This document shows positions 16,426 to 24,522 of a stretch of 64,000 nt of DNA, piece by piece; positions within the stretch are counted from its first letter, which is position 1, and every line of letters starts with the position of its first letter. The stretch spans positions 1 through 64,000 of the forward strand of contig NZ_JAMZAW010000014.1 of the NCBI RefSeq assembly GCF_024158745.1, in the 5' to 3' direction. A program made the translations under genes and the position numbers. The notes beneath the pieces were generated by a model, which saw only the letters and a program-made list of their open reading frames with translations, was not told where the DNA came from and made no database searches. The DNA comes from Paenibacillus tyrphae. GTDB taxonomy: Bacteria; Bacillota; Bacilli; Paenibacillales; NBRC-103111.

Positions 16426-16638
16426 TCACCCTTTGTACCCCTTGCCCGTGGACCATTCGTCTCTCTCGGAATACGAGTAAATATGCTGCGGGCAAGGGAC
16501 GCAATGATGACGGTTGACGATTTCAACCGGGTGGATGACCTGCACGATTTGGGGATGGTAAAAATCCCGGTATATCCGGATGGGGGGATCGTACATGGTT
16601 TGGGTCGGGCACTGAGGATAGCAATCGTAATCGTACAT
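16426..16638 (-). CDS. CotD-like small spore coat protein
   Basis: Small 70-residue protein rich in Tyr, His, Pro and Cys (MYDYDCYPQCPTQ... then HPVEIVNRHHCVPCPQH). This composition and the HP..VNRHH pattern recall the CotD family of inner coat proteins. ATG 16638 is preceded on the minus strand by GAAAGGGG at suitable spacing. A CATACTAT sequence (16679-16672) about 35 bases before the ATG fits the -10 of sigma-K/sigma-E mother-cell promoters, consistent with coat assembly late in sporulation. The family call rests on composition and short motifs. Confidence 0.55.
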   Translation of the reverse strand: MYDYDCYPQCPTQTMYDPPIRIYRDFYHPQIVQVIHPVEIVNRHHCVPCPQHIYSYSERDEWSTGKGYKG

Positions 16639-16671
16639 GCAAAGCGGCCCCTTTCGGTTTGGATTTACTCC

Positions 16672-16679
16672 ATAGTATG
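16672..16679 (-). promoter_or_regulatory. possible sigma-K/E -10 element
   Basis: CATACTAT on the minus strand matches CATAnnnT. It would start transcription about 27 bases before the CotD-like ATG. No convincing -35 is visible. Confidence 0.3.
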
Positions 16680-16892
16680 CGGCAAACGTCTAGTGGATTG
16701 GGCCGGTCCCCAGTTCGGCGAAAATTTCAAAAAGTCAAGTCTCTTTGTTTTAAGATTTTTTTAAGCTTTCTTTCATTTTCCTTTAAGCTTGACGTAACGT
16801 TGAGTTCATATTTCACTCCTATACTAGCAATAAATCCCTTACCATGAACTGGCACGTTCAAAAAATAGACATAATTGATGATTTTGAGCGAG

Positions 16893-16922
16893 TTGACAGG
16901 GTGGTTTATCCAGTGGTAGAAT
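16893..16922 (+). promoter_or_regulatory. sigma-A promoter of the secreted repeat protein
   Basis: TTGACA (16893-16898), 18-base spacer, TAGAAT (16917-16922). The predicted start lies just before four tandem 13-base repeats, which would therefore be transcribed. The rest of the stretch between 16680 and 16890 shows nothing I recognise. Confidence 0.65.
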
Positions 16923-16939
16923 ACCAATCATAGGGAATT

Positions 16940-16991
16940 GAACATATGTTCAAAACGTTTGTTCAAAACAAATGTTCAAGGCATATGTTCG
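16940..16991 (+). repeat. four tandem 13-bp repeats, operator-like
   Basis: Consecutive 13-base units GAACATATGTTCA, AAACGTTTGTTCA, AAACAAATGTTCA and AGGCATATGTTCG, each ending in TGTTC plus a purine. The first contains the palindrome GAAC-ATAT-GTTC, the core of the Bacillus LexA/DinR box, and the fourth carries a perfect half box. The array sits between promoter and ribosome binding site, the place for repressor binding. Confidence 0.7.
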
Positions 16992-17022
16992 AAATATAAA
17001 AAAGGATAAGGTGGAGAGAATC

Positions 17023-17691
17023 ATGAAAAAATGGACTGGAAAAGCAATGGCATGTACGGTAGCAGCAGCTGTATTGTTTGGTGGAATCGGCGGATTGGCA
17101 ACGGCTCCTAAGGCGTTTGCGGATGACGAAATTACGTATAATGTCGTTCCGGATATGTCGATACCGCTGCACAAACGCGTAGATCTTGGTTTGAATGCCA
17201 TTGTCGTTCAAGCATCCGGCATTATTGAGATGAGTGTGGAGGATTTGAAGGATGAACTCCAAAAAGGCAAAACGATCGCAGAAGTGGCCAATCTGCACGG
17301 GGTAAATCATTCGGAATTGCTCAGCAGATTGATCAATCCTATGATTGATAGAGTTGACAATGCTCTGAGCCAAAAGGTCATCACTGCAGGCGAAGCAACA
17401 CAATTGAAACAAGAAGCAACCGATACGGTTACTGCAGCTGTCAGCAAAGGTGGCTATAAAGATAAACTGCAAGGCACATACAGCAAAAAGCTTAAGCTGA
17501 AAACTCAAGTCGATGAAGAGTCCGTAGCAAAAGTACTTGGCATCTCTGAAGCTGAGTTAAGCACTTATTTCAACAACGGCAAAACGATTGCCGATATTGC
17601 GAAAGAAAAAGGCCTTAACGAAGATCAAGTCATTGCAGGCTTGAAGGATGAGCTGAACGCTTCCCTGAAAGCATTCATCAATAAGAAATAA
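17023..17691 (+). CDS. secreted protein with two GKTIA repeat modules, unknown function
   Basis: Protein of 222 residues with a clear Sec signal peptide (MKKWTGK, hydrophobic core, then APKAFADD), so exported. The mature part holds two similar modules, around 66-110 and 168-215, each with a GKTIA-[ED]-[VI]-A core (82-86 and 186-190) followed by a short helix-rich stretch (HGVNHSELL, KGLNEDQVI). Such modules recur in Firmicute secreted proteins, but I cannot assign an activity. ATG 17023 follows AAGGTGGAG and is preferred over the in-frame ATG 16972, which lies inside the tandem repeats. A sigma-A promoter and the repeat array suggest tight control, possibly by a LexA-like repressor. Confidence 0.8.
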   Translation: MKKWTGKAMACTVAAAVLFGGIGGLATAPKAFADDEITYNVVPDMSIPLHKRVDLGLNAIVVQASGIIEMSVEDLKDELQKGKTIAEVANLHGVNHSELLSRLINPMIDRVDNALSQKVITAGEATQLKQEATDTVTAAVSKGGYKDKLQGTYSKKLKLKTQVDEESVAKVLGISEAELSTYFNNGKTIADIAKEKGLNEDQVIAGLKDELNASLKAFINKK

Positions 17692-17712
17692 GAGCTTCAA
17701 AACATTTATAGC

Positions 17713-17741
17713 AAAGCCGTCCTTTTTGAGGGCGGCTTTTT
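17713..17741 (+). terminator. terminator of the secreted repeat protein
   Basis: AAAGCCGTCC pairs GGGCGGCTTT around a T-rich loop, followed by T residues. Confidence 0.85.
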
Positions 17742-17776
17742 CATTTCGTGGATTAGAAGGTCTGGTAAGGATCAGG

Positions 17777-17806
17777 TTGTTTTGCGGCGACGGAGTTTCG
17801 TATAAT
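17777..17806 (+). promoter_or_regulatory. candidate promoter of bcp
   Basis: Perfect -10 TATAAT (17801-17806) with TTGTTT 18 bases upstream (17777-17782). Confidence 0.45.
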
Positions 17807-17842
17807 GCTTGTACAAAGAAAAAATTGAGGAGATGAACAACT

Positions 17843-18331
17843 ATGCCGCAGCTTCAACCCGGACAACCTGTTCCGGATTTTACTCTGACAGCCGGAAGCG
17901 GGGAATCTGTAACACTATCGCAGTTTCGGGGCAAATACGTCGTTCTGTATTTCTACCCCAAGGATATGACGCCGACATGCACGGAGGAGTCCTGCCAGTT
18001 CCGCGATTACAACGGACAATTCCAGGCGTTGAACACTGAAGTGATCGGGATTAGCCCGGACGACCTGAAGTCCCATGGGAAGTTCGCGGCCAAGTACGAG
18101 CTGCCGTTCCTGCTGCTCTCCGATCCCGATCACGAGGTATGTGAGTTGTTCGGCGTTTGGCAGCTGAAAAAGATGTACGGACGCGAATATATGGGCGTGG
18201 TGCGGTCGACGTTTGTCATTGATCCGCAAGGCAAGCTTGTCCGTGAATGGCGCGGCGTTCGGATCAAGGGCCATGTCGAGCAGGTGCTGGAAGCCGTCAA
18301 GGCCGCTCAGGCAGGAGTAGGGTCCTTATAG
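17843..18331 (+). CDS. bcp: thiol peroxidase of the Bcp/PrxQ type
   Basis: Peroxiredoxin of 162 residues. The active site PTCTEESC gives a peroxidatic Cys46 and a resolving Cys51 five residues later, the PrxQ/Bcp pattern. The FYPKD motif precedes it and a conserved Arg follows later (VVRSTFVID). It reduces hydrogen and organic peroxides with electrons from thioredoxin. ATG 17843 follows GAGGAG. Single-gene unit with its own promoter and terminator. Confidence 0.92.
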   Translation: MPQLQPGQPVPDFTLTAGSGESVTLSQFRGKYVVLYFYPKDMTPTCTEESCQFRDYNGQFQALNTEVIGISPDDLKSHGKFAAKYELPFLLLSDPDHEVCELFGVWQLKKMYGREYMGVVRSTFVIDPQGKLVREWRGVRIKGHVEQVLEAVKAAQAGVGSL

Positions 18332-18344
18332 CAAATGTTCGTCT

Positions 18345-18382
18345 AAAAGCCGGGAGCAAAGCATAGCAGCCCCGGCTTTTAA
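18345..18382 (+). terminator. terminator of bcp
   Basis: AAGCCGGG (18347-18354) pairs CCCGGCTT (18371-18378) and runs into TTTT. Confidence 0.75.
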
Positions 18383-18472
18383 ATTCGTATCAAGACGGCG
18401 AAGCAGGAATGCATACGGGGGATGGCGAAAACAAATCTTAGCAATAAATTTCCAGCAAGGGAGCGTTCGTGA

Positions 18473-19558
18473 ATGCAGCGGTATGAAAAACAATCCAGCC
18501 GGATCGTCTATGTAGGAACTTATAATGGCGGCGGAAACGATTCTTTATATGTACTTAGCATGGATAAGTCAACCGGGAAGTTGTCTGCCATTGGCGCTTA
18601 TGCGGAGGTCGAGATGCCTTCTTTCTTGACGATAGATACGGAACGCGGCAGGCTGTTTGCAGTAAGCGAGCTGCAGGATGAGGCAGGCAAGGAAGGCGGG
18701 GAAGTGGCTTCTTACGATGTGGAAGCGGAGACCGGGGCTTTGCGCTATATCGGCAAACAGCCTTCTTTCGGAGCTTCGCCGTGCCATCTGGTAACAGACC
18801 GTGAGGGGAAGCGGCTCGTCGTAGCCAATTATACAAGCGGGAGCGTAAGCCTATACCCTATCTCGGAAGATGGAAGTATCGGCTCATTGGCGGATCGGAA
18901 ACGGCATGAAGGACATAGCGTTCGCAGCGACCGGCAGGAAGCGGCTCATGCGCATTGTACCGTCCTGAAAGATTCCCGCATTTACGTCACAGATCTCGGA
19001 ACGGACAAAATCATGATCTACAACATTCAAGAGAACGAGGCAGAGCCGTCGCTTGTTTTACATGGCGAAGTGCAGGTGCATGCCGGGGCGGGTCCACGTC
19101 ATATGGCGTTTCATCCTGTGCTTCCATATGCGTATGTGATTAATGAACTCGATTCTACGATTACGGCGTTTGCTTACGGACAAGAAGGTGGAACGCTTCA
19201 GGAAATCCAGACGGTGTCCGCGCTGCCGGAAGGGTTTGCAGGGGAGAGCTACTGCGCCGATATTCATATCGGGGTGTCCGGGGATTACTTGTACGGCTCC
19301 AACCGCGGGCACGACAGCATAGTCGTCTATCGCATCGACCGGACCAACGGCAATCTGACGCTGATCCAGCACGAGCCGACCGGCGGAGCATGGCCGAGAA
19401 ATTTTGCCGTCACGCCGGACGGGAAATTCGTGTTGGCCGCCAATCAAAATACGGACTCCATTGTCACGTTGGCTGTAAATGAAAACACCGGCCGGCTGGA
19501 GCCCACAGGTCATGAGCTCCGCATACCGAAACCGGTGTGCATCCAATTTTTCGAGTAA
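18473..19558 (+). CDS. lactonase family protein (6-phosphogluconolactonase-like beta-propeller)
   Basis: Protein of 361 residues with the repeating blade pattern of seven-bladed lactonases: VYVGTYNGG at the start, then GASPCHLVTDREGKRLVVANY, GAGPRHMAFHP, GSNRGHDSIVVYRID and GGAWPRNFAVTPDGKFVLAAN. The family includes E. coli Pgl (YbhE), which hydrolyses 6-phosphogluconolactone in the pentose phosphate route, and close relatives acting on other lactones, so the substrate is not certain. No signal peptide, so cytoplasmic. It ends 12 bases from the convergent siderophore-binding gene without a visible terminator between them. Confidence 0.83.
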   Translation: MQRYEKQSSRIVYVGTYNGGGNDSLYVLSMDKSTGKLSAIGAYAEVEMPSFLTIDTERGRLFAVSELQDEAGKEGGEVASYDVEAETGALRYIGKQPSFGASPCHLVTDREGKRLVVANYTSGSVSLYPISEDGSIGSLADRKRHEGHSVRSDRQEAAHAHCTVLKDSRIYVTDLGTDKIMIYNIQENEAEPSLVLHGEVQVHAGAGPRHMAFHPVLPYAYVINELDSTITAFAYGQEGGTLQEIQTVSALPEGFAGESYCADIHIGVSGDYLYGSNRGHDSIVVYRIDRTNGNLTLIQHEPTGGAWPRNFAVTPDGKFVLAANQNTDSIVTLAVNENTGRLEPTGHELRIPKPVCIQFFE

Positions 19559-19570
19559 CGGGCAGCAGGT

Positions 19571-20563
19571 TTATTTCAGCAGGTATTGATCCACTTCGTC
19601 CAGCATCTTATTGGCGGCGATGATCCCGCCGGAGGAGTTCCAAATATCGTCGCTCACTTTAATCACTTTGTTGTTCTTCACGACGTTTAAGTTTTTCCAA
19701 AGCGGGTCGCCCGTCCAGTCTTTCTCGACGGCGCTCGCTTCTTTTTTATCGTTATCCCACACATAGTAGAACAGAATATCTCCGTCCATGTCCGGGAGGC
19801 GTTCCTTGTTGATTTCGACCGCAAACTCGTTCTTGTCCTGCGCGGCCGGACGTTGGAAACCGATTTTGCTGAGCGCAAGTCCTGCAAACGTATCCTTCAT
19901 ATAAAGCCGTGCTTTCCCCGGAACAAAGCGAACAAGAGATACTTTCGTATTAAGCTTGTCTCCCGCTTTGGCTTTCATGTCCGCGATGCGTTTGTCATAT
20001 TGCTGCAAAAGCTGCTCGCCCTCGGCTTTTTTGTTAACGGCTTCGGCATATACCCGGAAGTTTTTCTGCCAGTCGGATTGCAGACGCTCCGAGAATACCG
20101 TCGGCGCGATGGCTGCGAGCTGCGTGTATACTTTCTCCTGCCGCAGCTTGTTGCCGAGGATCAAATCAGGCTTCAGCTTGGCGATCGCCTCAAGGTTCGG
20201 CTGGTTCTCGTCACCGACGACCTCGACGCCTTCCAGATCTTTCTTCAAGTGATCGTACCACGGGTTGCCGGACCAAGATTTAACCGCTCCCACAGGTTTA
20301 AAGCCAAGAGCAAGCAGGGCTTCCGTTCCTTCGTTGGTCAGGACGACGATCCGTTTCGGTTGAGCGGGAACTTTGGAAGAGCCCATCGCGTGGTTGATCG
20401 TTAGTTCGGATACGGCTGCCGCAGCAGGCTGCTTCTGGGTCGTATCATTAGACGGGGCTGGGGGGTTAGCCGTGCCGCAGCCGCTCAGCATCGCACCCAA
20501 TGCGGTTGCGCAGGCCAAGAGCGCAGCAGCGGATTTCCATTTCGAACGCAAAGATGTAAACAA
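19571..20563 (-). CDS. iron-siderophore ABC transporter substrate-binding lipoprotein
   Basis: Protein of 330 residues with a lipoprotein signal peptide ending LSGC (Cys29), a Thr/Gln/Ala-rich linker and a FecB/FhuD-type binding domain (about 60-330): PKRIVVLTNEGTEALLALGFKPVG, PNLEAIAKLKPDLILGNK, and a long connecting helix between lobes. It should capture Fe(III)-siderophores at the outer membrane face for an importer whose permease and ATPase are not adjacent. A near-perfect Fur box lies 26 bases upstream of the start. Binding proteins separated from their permeases are common in Bacillales. Confidence 0.9.
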   Translation of the reverse strand: MFTSLRSKWKSAAALLACATALGAMLSGCGTANPPAPSNDTTQKQPAAAAVSELTINHAMGSSKVPAQPKRIVVLTNEGTEALLALGFKPVGAVKSWSGNPWYDHLKKDLEGVEVVGDENQPNLEAIAKLKPDLILGNKLRQEKVYTQLAAIAPTVFSERLQSDWQKNFRVYAEAVNKKAEGEQLLQQYDKRIADMKAKAGDKLNTKVSLVRFVPGKARLYMKDTFAGLALSKIGFQRPAAQDKNEFAVEINKERLPDMDGDILFYYVWDNDKKEASAVEKDWTGDPLWKNLNVVKNNKVIKVSDDIWNSSGGIIAANKMLDEVDQYLLK

Positions 20564-20588
20564 AGATGATACCCCTCTCTTTATAAAT

Positions 20589-20607
20589 GAAAATGATTAT
20601 CATTATC
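20589..20607. promoter_or_regulatory. Fur box
   Basis: GAAAATGATTATCATTATC matches the classical 19-base Fur box at 18 positions. It precedes the siderophore-binding gene (minus strand), implying repression by Fur-iron. The deacetylase gene on the other side starts 155 bases away and may or may not be affected. Confidence 0.88.
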
Positions 20608-20762
20608 GTAAAAAATTCTACCTTGTTACACTCCCCTTGTCAATCTATTCTTCCATGGTTGTCCGACGAATTTTTCGGGGCGGCGCTCCGGTCATAAAAG
20701 AGAAAAACCATCCATATATTCTATCAATACCCATTTCATAGAACTATACGGAGGGATCTCTC

Positions 20763-22175
20763 ATGAAGTACAGACCGCAAGCTTATTCGTTCCACATGAT
20801 AAGCACCATTTGGACATCCATGCTTGGCCTTACGATCCTGTGGCTTACGGTCTTGACGAACACGGCAGGGGCGGCACCCGGCCATGAAGGAGAGGAAGCT
20901 TTATTTGCGCAGCTGAAATCGGGCAAACGCATGGCAATCGAAAAAAGCTATACTCCGGCGGAGAAGCCGACGGTGTACCTGACCTTCGACGACGGACCGA
21001 GCAAGCTGACCCCGAAGGTGCTGGACATGTTGCGGGAGGAGGGTGTCCGGGCCACCTTCTTCGTGCTGGGCGAGCAGGTGCAGGAGCGACCGAATATAGC
21101 GAAGCGTATTGTGGAGGACGGCCACGCCCTCGGCAATCATACGTATAACCACGTCTACCGGGAGCTGTATTCCGATTTTCGCGCATTTTGGGAGCAGGTC
21201 CAGAAGACGGAAAATATATTGCGGGAGACGACGGGCGTCAGGCCGCGTCTTATCCGTGCTCCGGGCGGGACGTACGGCAATTTTGACGCTTTTTATTTCT
21301 ATTATTTGGGGCAGGCCGGCTACGAGATTTTCGATTGGACCATCGACAGCGAAGATGCAAGGCGCCCCGGGATGACGGCGGATCAGATTGCCCGTACGGT
21401 GGAAAAAGGACCGTTCGGAAACGAGGTCATTGTGCTGATGCACGACGGTTCGGGGCATGAAGAAACGGTAAAAGCACTTCCCCGGATCATCCGGTTATTT
21501 AAACAAAAAGGCTATGCTTTCGCAACGCTAACTCCGGAGGTGAAGCCGGTACAGTTTTCTAGCGAGAAACCGAAATGGTCCAGAACGGAAACTCGCGAAT
21601 CGTTCGACAGCCTGCTAGCCGCTGCGCACGAACATAGGGAGCGTTGGACTGCAGAAGATATTCCGGACAAAGATGACTCTCCGAAAGCGCTGCCTGGCTC
21701 GCCCGCAGTCATCGCTTATACGGAAGCCGGTCAAAAGGGAGAGCCGGATCGTTTGAATGTGCATTTAGGCGACCGCACGCTTGCTTTAACGAAGGAGCAG
21801 TTCCGTATTCGGGACGGGAGCTATAGGGTACCTCTGAGACCATTGATCGAAGCGATGGGCGGAACCGTAGAGTGGAGCGCCGAGTACCGGACGGCTATCG
21901 TACGCTATGGAGCGATTACGGCCGAGTACGATTTGGCCCGGCAGGAGCTGAGGGTACGGCGTCCTGCAGCCGAATGGGATGCCGAAGCGAAGCTGCGCAT
22001 TCACCCGTTTCCTGAAATGGAGCTTGCGGACGGGACGCTGTATGTGCCGCTCCGTCAAACGCTGGAGCACCTGGGCGACCGGGTGTTATCCAGCGAGGTT
22101 CCACACGAACGGGGGGGCGTTGAGGTGCAGGCGGCAGTCTATGGCGGCTACCGGACCGGATGGATGCATATTTGA
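20763..22175 (+). CDS. exported polysaccharide deacetylase with copper-amine-oxidase-like domain
   Basis: Protein of 470 residues with an N-terminal signal/anchor helix (about 12-38). A NodB/CE4 domain (about 65-265) has TFDDGP (Asp76, Asp77), H126-x3-H130 metal ligands, the RAPGGTYG motif and LMHDGSG. A linker rich in charged residues leads to a C-terminal copper-amine-oxidase N-terminal-like domain (about 325-465) with two VPLRPLIEAMGG / VPLRQTLEHLGD repeats. Such domains are frequent on Paenibacillus wall proteins and do not imply oxidase activity. It likely deacetylates peptidoglycan or another N-acetylated wall glycan. Confidence 0.9.
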   Translation: MKYRPQAYSFHMISTIWTSMLGLTILWLTVLTNTAGAAPGHEGEEALFAQLKSGKRMAIEKSYTPAEKPTVYLTFDDGPSKLTPKVLDMLREEGVRATFFVLGEQVQERPNIAKRIVEDGHALGNHTYNHVYRELYSDFRAFWEQVQKTENILRETTGVRPRLIRAPGGTYGNFDAFYFYYLGQAGYEIFDWTIDSEDARRPGMTADQIARTVEKGPFGNEVIVLMHDGSGHEETVKALPRIIRLFKQKGYAFATLTPEVKPVQFSSEKPKWSRTETRESFDSLLAAAHEHRERWTAEDIPDKDDSPKALPGSPAVIAYTEAGQKGEPDRLNVHLGDRTLALTKEQFRIRDGSYRVPLRPLIEAMGGTVEWSAEYRTAIVRYGAITAEYDLARQELRVRRPAAEWDAEAKLRIHPFPEMELADGTLYVPLRQTLEHLGDRVLSSEVPHERGGVEVQAAVYGGYRTGWMHI

Positions 22176-22236
22176 TAGACGTAAGGAAGCCTTCCACTCA
22201 AGTCTAAAAGCTATGAAAACCGGACATACTGAATGC

Positions 22237-22265
22237 TAGAATGCAAGATTTGGAAAAACTTGCAT
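22237..22265 (+). promoter_or_regulatory. -10 element with overlapping inverted repeat before the moxR operon
   Basis: TAGAAT (22237-22242) is followed by ATGCAAG (22241-22247) and its exact complement CTTGCAT (22259-22265). The palindrome covers the expected transcription start and could be an operator; no regulator is known to me for it. Confidence 0.3.
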
Positions 22266-22293
22266 ACCAAGATTCAGGCAGGAGGTTTTCAGG

Positions 22294-23268
22294 GTGACAA
22301 AATCTGTGAATCTGACGGATACGCCGCAGGCGGTGCTTGAACGGATCGTGTATCAGGTGGAGAAGGTCATCGTAGGCAAACGGGAGGTCATCGAAAAGCT
22401 GCTTGTGGCGCTGCTTTGCGGCGGGCATGTGCTATTGGAAGACGTCCCCGGCGTAGGCAAAACGATGCTTGTGCGCGCGCTGGCGAGAACGATCGACAGC
22501 AGCTTCAAGCGGATTCAATGCACCCCGGATTTGCTGCCGTCCGATCTGACCGGGGTTTCGGTGTACAACCAACGCAGCGGCGAATTCGAATTCCGTCCCG
22601 GGCCTCTGCTTGCCCATATCGTATTGGCCGACGAGTTGAACCGCGCATCGCCGCGGACGCAAGCCGCCATGCTGGAGGCGATGGAGGAGAAGCGGGTGAC
22701 GGTCGACGGAACGACCTATCCGCTGCCGGAGCCGTTTTTTATTCTGGCGACGCAAAATCCCGTCGACTTCGAGGGCACGTTCTCGCTGCCCGAAGCCCAG
22801 CTCGACCGGTTTATGGTGAAGCTGCGTCTCGGTTATCCCGATCCGCTTGGCGAGGTGGAGATGCTGGGGCGTATGGAAGAGCCGTTTCCGCTTGCTCAAA
22901 TTCGTACGGTCGTCTTCCAAGAGGAATTTGTCTCCCTTCAAAAGGAAGCCCGAGCCGTTCATGTCGACGATACGATCAAGCAGTATATCGTCCAGCTGGC
23001 GACGGCAACCCGCACGCATCCGGACGTCTCGCTCGGCGCCAGTCCGCGGGCTTCGGTTGCATTGATGCGTGCCTCCCAGGCGCAGGCGTTCCTGAAGGGC
23101 CGCAGTTATGTTATCCCGGACGACGTGAAGGAGCTGGCCGTTCCCGTACTGGCGCATCGCTTGACGCTAGCGCCGTCTGCGCTGCTGTCCGGACGTCAGG
23201 CGGAAGCTCTTGTCGCTTCGATCGTCGCCAGTGCGCCGCTGCCGGTTCGCCGGCATGCCGCAGGCTGA
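22294..23268 (+). CDS. MoxR-family AAA+ ATPase
   Basis: Protein of 324 residues starting at GTG 22294, eight bases after AGGAGG. It has Walker A PGVGKT (to residue 57), Walker B ADELNRA with the MoxR-typical PRTQAAMLEAMEE following, sensor TQNPVDFEGTFSLPEAQLDRF and a C-terminal lid domain. MoxR proteins act as chaperone-like ATPases for partner proteins. It is encoded with a DUF58 protein and a membrane transglutaminase, a common conserved trio whose shared role is unsettled. Confidence 0.92.
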   Translation: MTKSVNLTDTPQAVLERIVYQVEKVIVGKREVIEKLLVALLCGGHVLLEDVPGVGKTMLVRALARTIDSSFKRIQCTPDLLPSDLTGVSVYNQRSGEFEFRPGPLLAHIVLADELNRASPRTQAAMLEAMEEKRVTVDGTTYPLPEPFFILATQNPVDFEGTFSLPEAQLDRFMVKLRLGYPDPLGEVEMLGRMEEPFPLAQIRTVVFQEEFVSLQKEARAVHVDDTIKQYIVQLATATRTHPDVSLGASPRASVALMRASQAQAFLKGRSYVIPDDVKELAVPVLAHRLTLAPSALLSGRQAEALVASIVASAPLPVRRHAAG

Positions 23269-23283
23269 GGAAAGGCGGCAAGC

Positions 23284-24522
23284 ATGCGGAGCTTTTTTGC
23301 GTTCGGATGGATCGGAGGCTGCGGGGCACTCCTTGGATGGTGGGCGTTTGGTTTGGGAGGCCGGACGGCCTGGTTTTTGGTTTATGTTTGGGCTTTTTTC
23401 GTTGCTTATCTCGGGTTGTTTCGCGCTGTGGCCGGGCGCGGGCTGCGGGCAGAAAGATTGTCTGACGGGATGGAGGCTGCAAACGGAGAACCGGTTACGA
23501 TGGCTTACCGCCTTTTCGCGGCCTGGCTGCCGTTGTTTGGCGGGCGGCTGCGGGTGGAGGAACGCTGGGTGCACGAGGGCACCGGCGAGCGGATCGTCCG
23601 GCGGGGAACGGCCGAGGCTGGATTCGTGTGCGCCGCGGTCATGCGCTGTACGGTGCAGGGGCTTGCCCGCGGCGTGTACCGGCAGGAGGCGCTGATCGTG
23701 AGCGCCGTAGACGCTTTCGGGCTTGTGCAGGCGAAGCGCGAAAGCCTAGGCGGCGGGCAGCTGTGGGCGCTGCCCGGAGGTTTGGGTACGGCAATGCCGC
23801 AGCCGGGCGCGGCCCCGGAAGGGGCGCGTCCGGCTTCCCGGCGGCCGCCGGGATTGGACCCCGTGCCGCAGGTGAGCGGCACGCGGCCTTACGCGCCAGG
23901 GGATCCGCTTCGCCGGATCCATTGGCGCAGCAGCGCGCGCACGGGCGAACTGCGCGCGAAAGAGACGGAGCTGCCTGCCGCCGGGCGGCAGCTCATCGTG
24001 CTTGACGCGGCCGGAGCCGGAGGGAGCGCGGGAGCCGCCCTGTGGGCGGATCCTGCGCTCGCGGCGGCGGTGGAGGCCGCGGCGGGGCTTGCGCGGCGCG
24101 CGCTCGAGCAGGGCGCGCGGGTGCGACTGGCCGTCAGCGACGGCCAGTCCGGCGCCGTCGAGGCGCAAGGGCGCGGGTGCGACGGCGAGCTGCTGCGGCT
24201 GCTCGCGGCGGTGCCGCGCGGCGAGGCGCGCGCCGACGCGTTCGCCGAGCTCGCGCTGCGCGAAGCGCGGCTTGCGGGCGGCGGGGCGCTCACGCTCGTC
24301 ACGGCCCGCGCCGACGCGCAGCTGGCCGCGGCTCTGCGTGGGCTGCCACGCGGCGCCGCGCGTGTCGTTTACGTGCACGGACCCGGGGCGGCTTGGCCCG
24401 GGCCCGCGCACGCATGGGTGCGGCAGCTCGAAGCGCTCGGCTGCCCGGTCATGATCCTGGCGCCGCATCGGCCCGCTGCGGCGCCGAGAGGAGGTGCCGC
24501 CGATGCCGCTATCGGCACCTGA
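23284..24522 (+). CDS. DUF58 domain protein
   Basis: Protein of 412 residues. Two hydrophobic segments lie at the N-terminus (about 5-25 and 28-50), then a beta-rich part, then the DUF58 hallmark [19 protein letters not shown] (about 200-218) leading into a von Willebrand A-like fold. In the MoxR system this protein is thought to be a partner of the ATPase. The second half is extremely GC-rich and Ala/Arg-rich, unlike its neighbours. It starts 15 bases after moxR and overlaps the next gene by 20 bases. Confidence 0.85.
   Translation: MRSFFAFGWIGGCGALLGWWAFGLGGRTAWFLVYVWAFFVAYLGLFRAVAGRGLRAERLSDGMEAANGEPVTMAYRLFAAWLPLFGGRLRVEERWVHEGTGERIVRRGTAEAGFVCAAVMRCTVQGLARGVYRQEALIVSAVDAFGLVQAKRESLGGGQLWALPGGLGTAMPQPGAAPEGARPASRRPPGLDPVPQVSGTRPYAPGDPLRRIHWRSSARTGELRAKETELPAAGRQLIVLDAAGAGGSAGAALWADPALAAAVEAAAGLARRALEQGARVRLAVSDGQSGAVEAQGRGCDGELLRLLAAVPRGEARADAFAELALREARLAGGGALTLVTARADAQLAAALRGLPRGAARVVYVHGPGAAWPGPAHAWVRQLEALGCPVMILAPHRPAAAPRGGAADAAIGT

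Noticed and set aside
16940-16991. Short CRISPR-like array
   Set aside because: Units are 13 bases and contiguous with no spacers; this is a tandem operator-type repeat.
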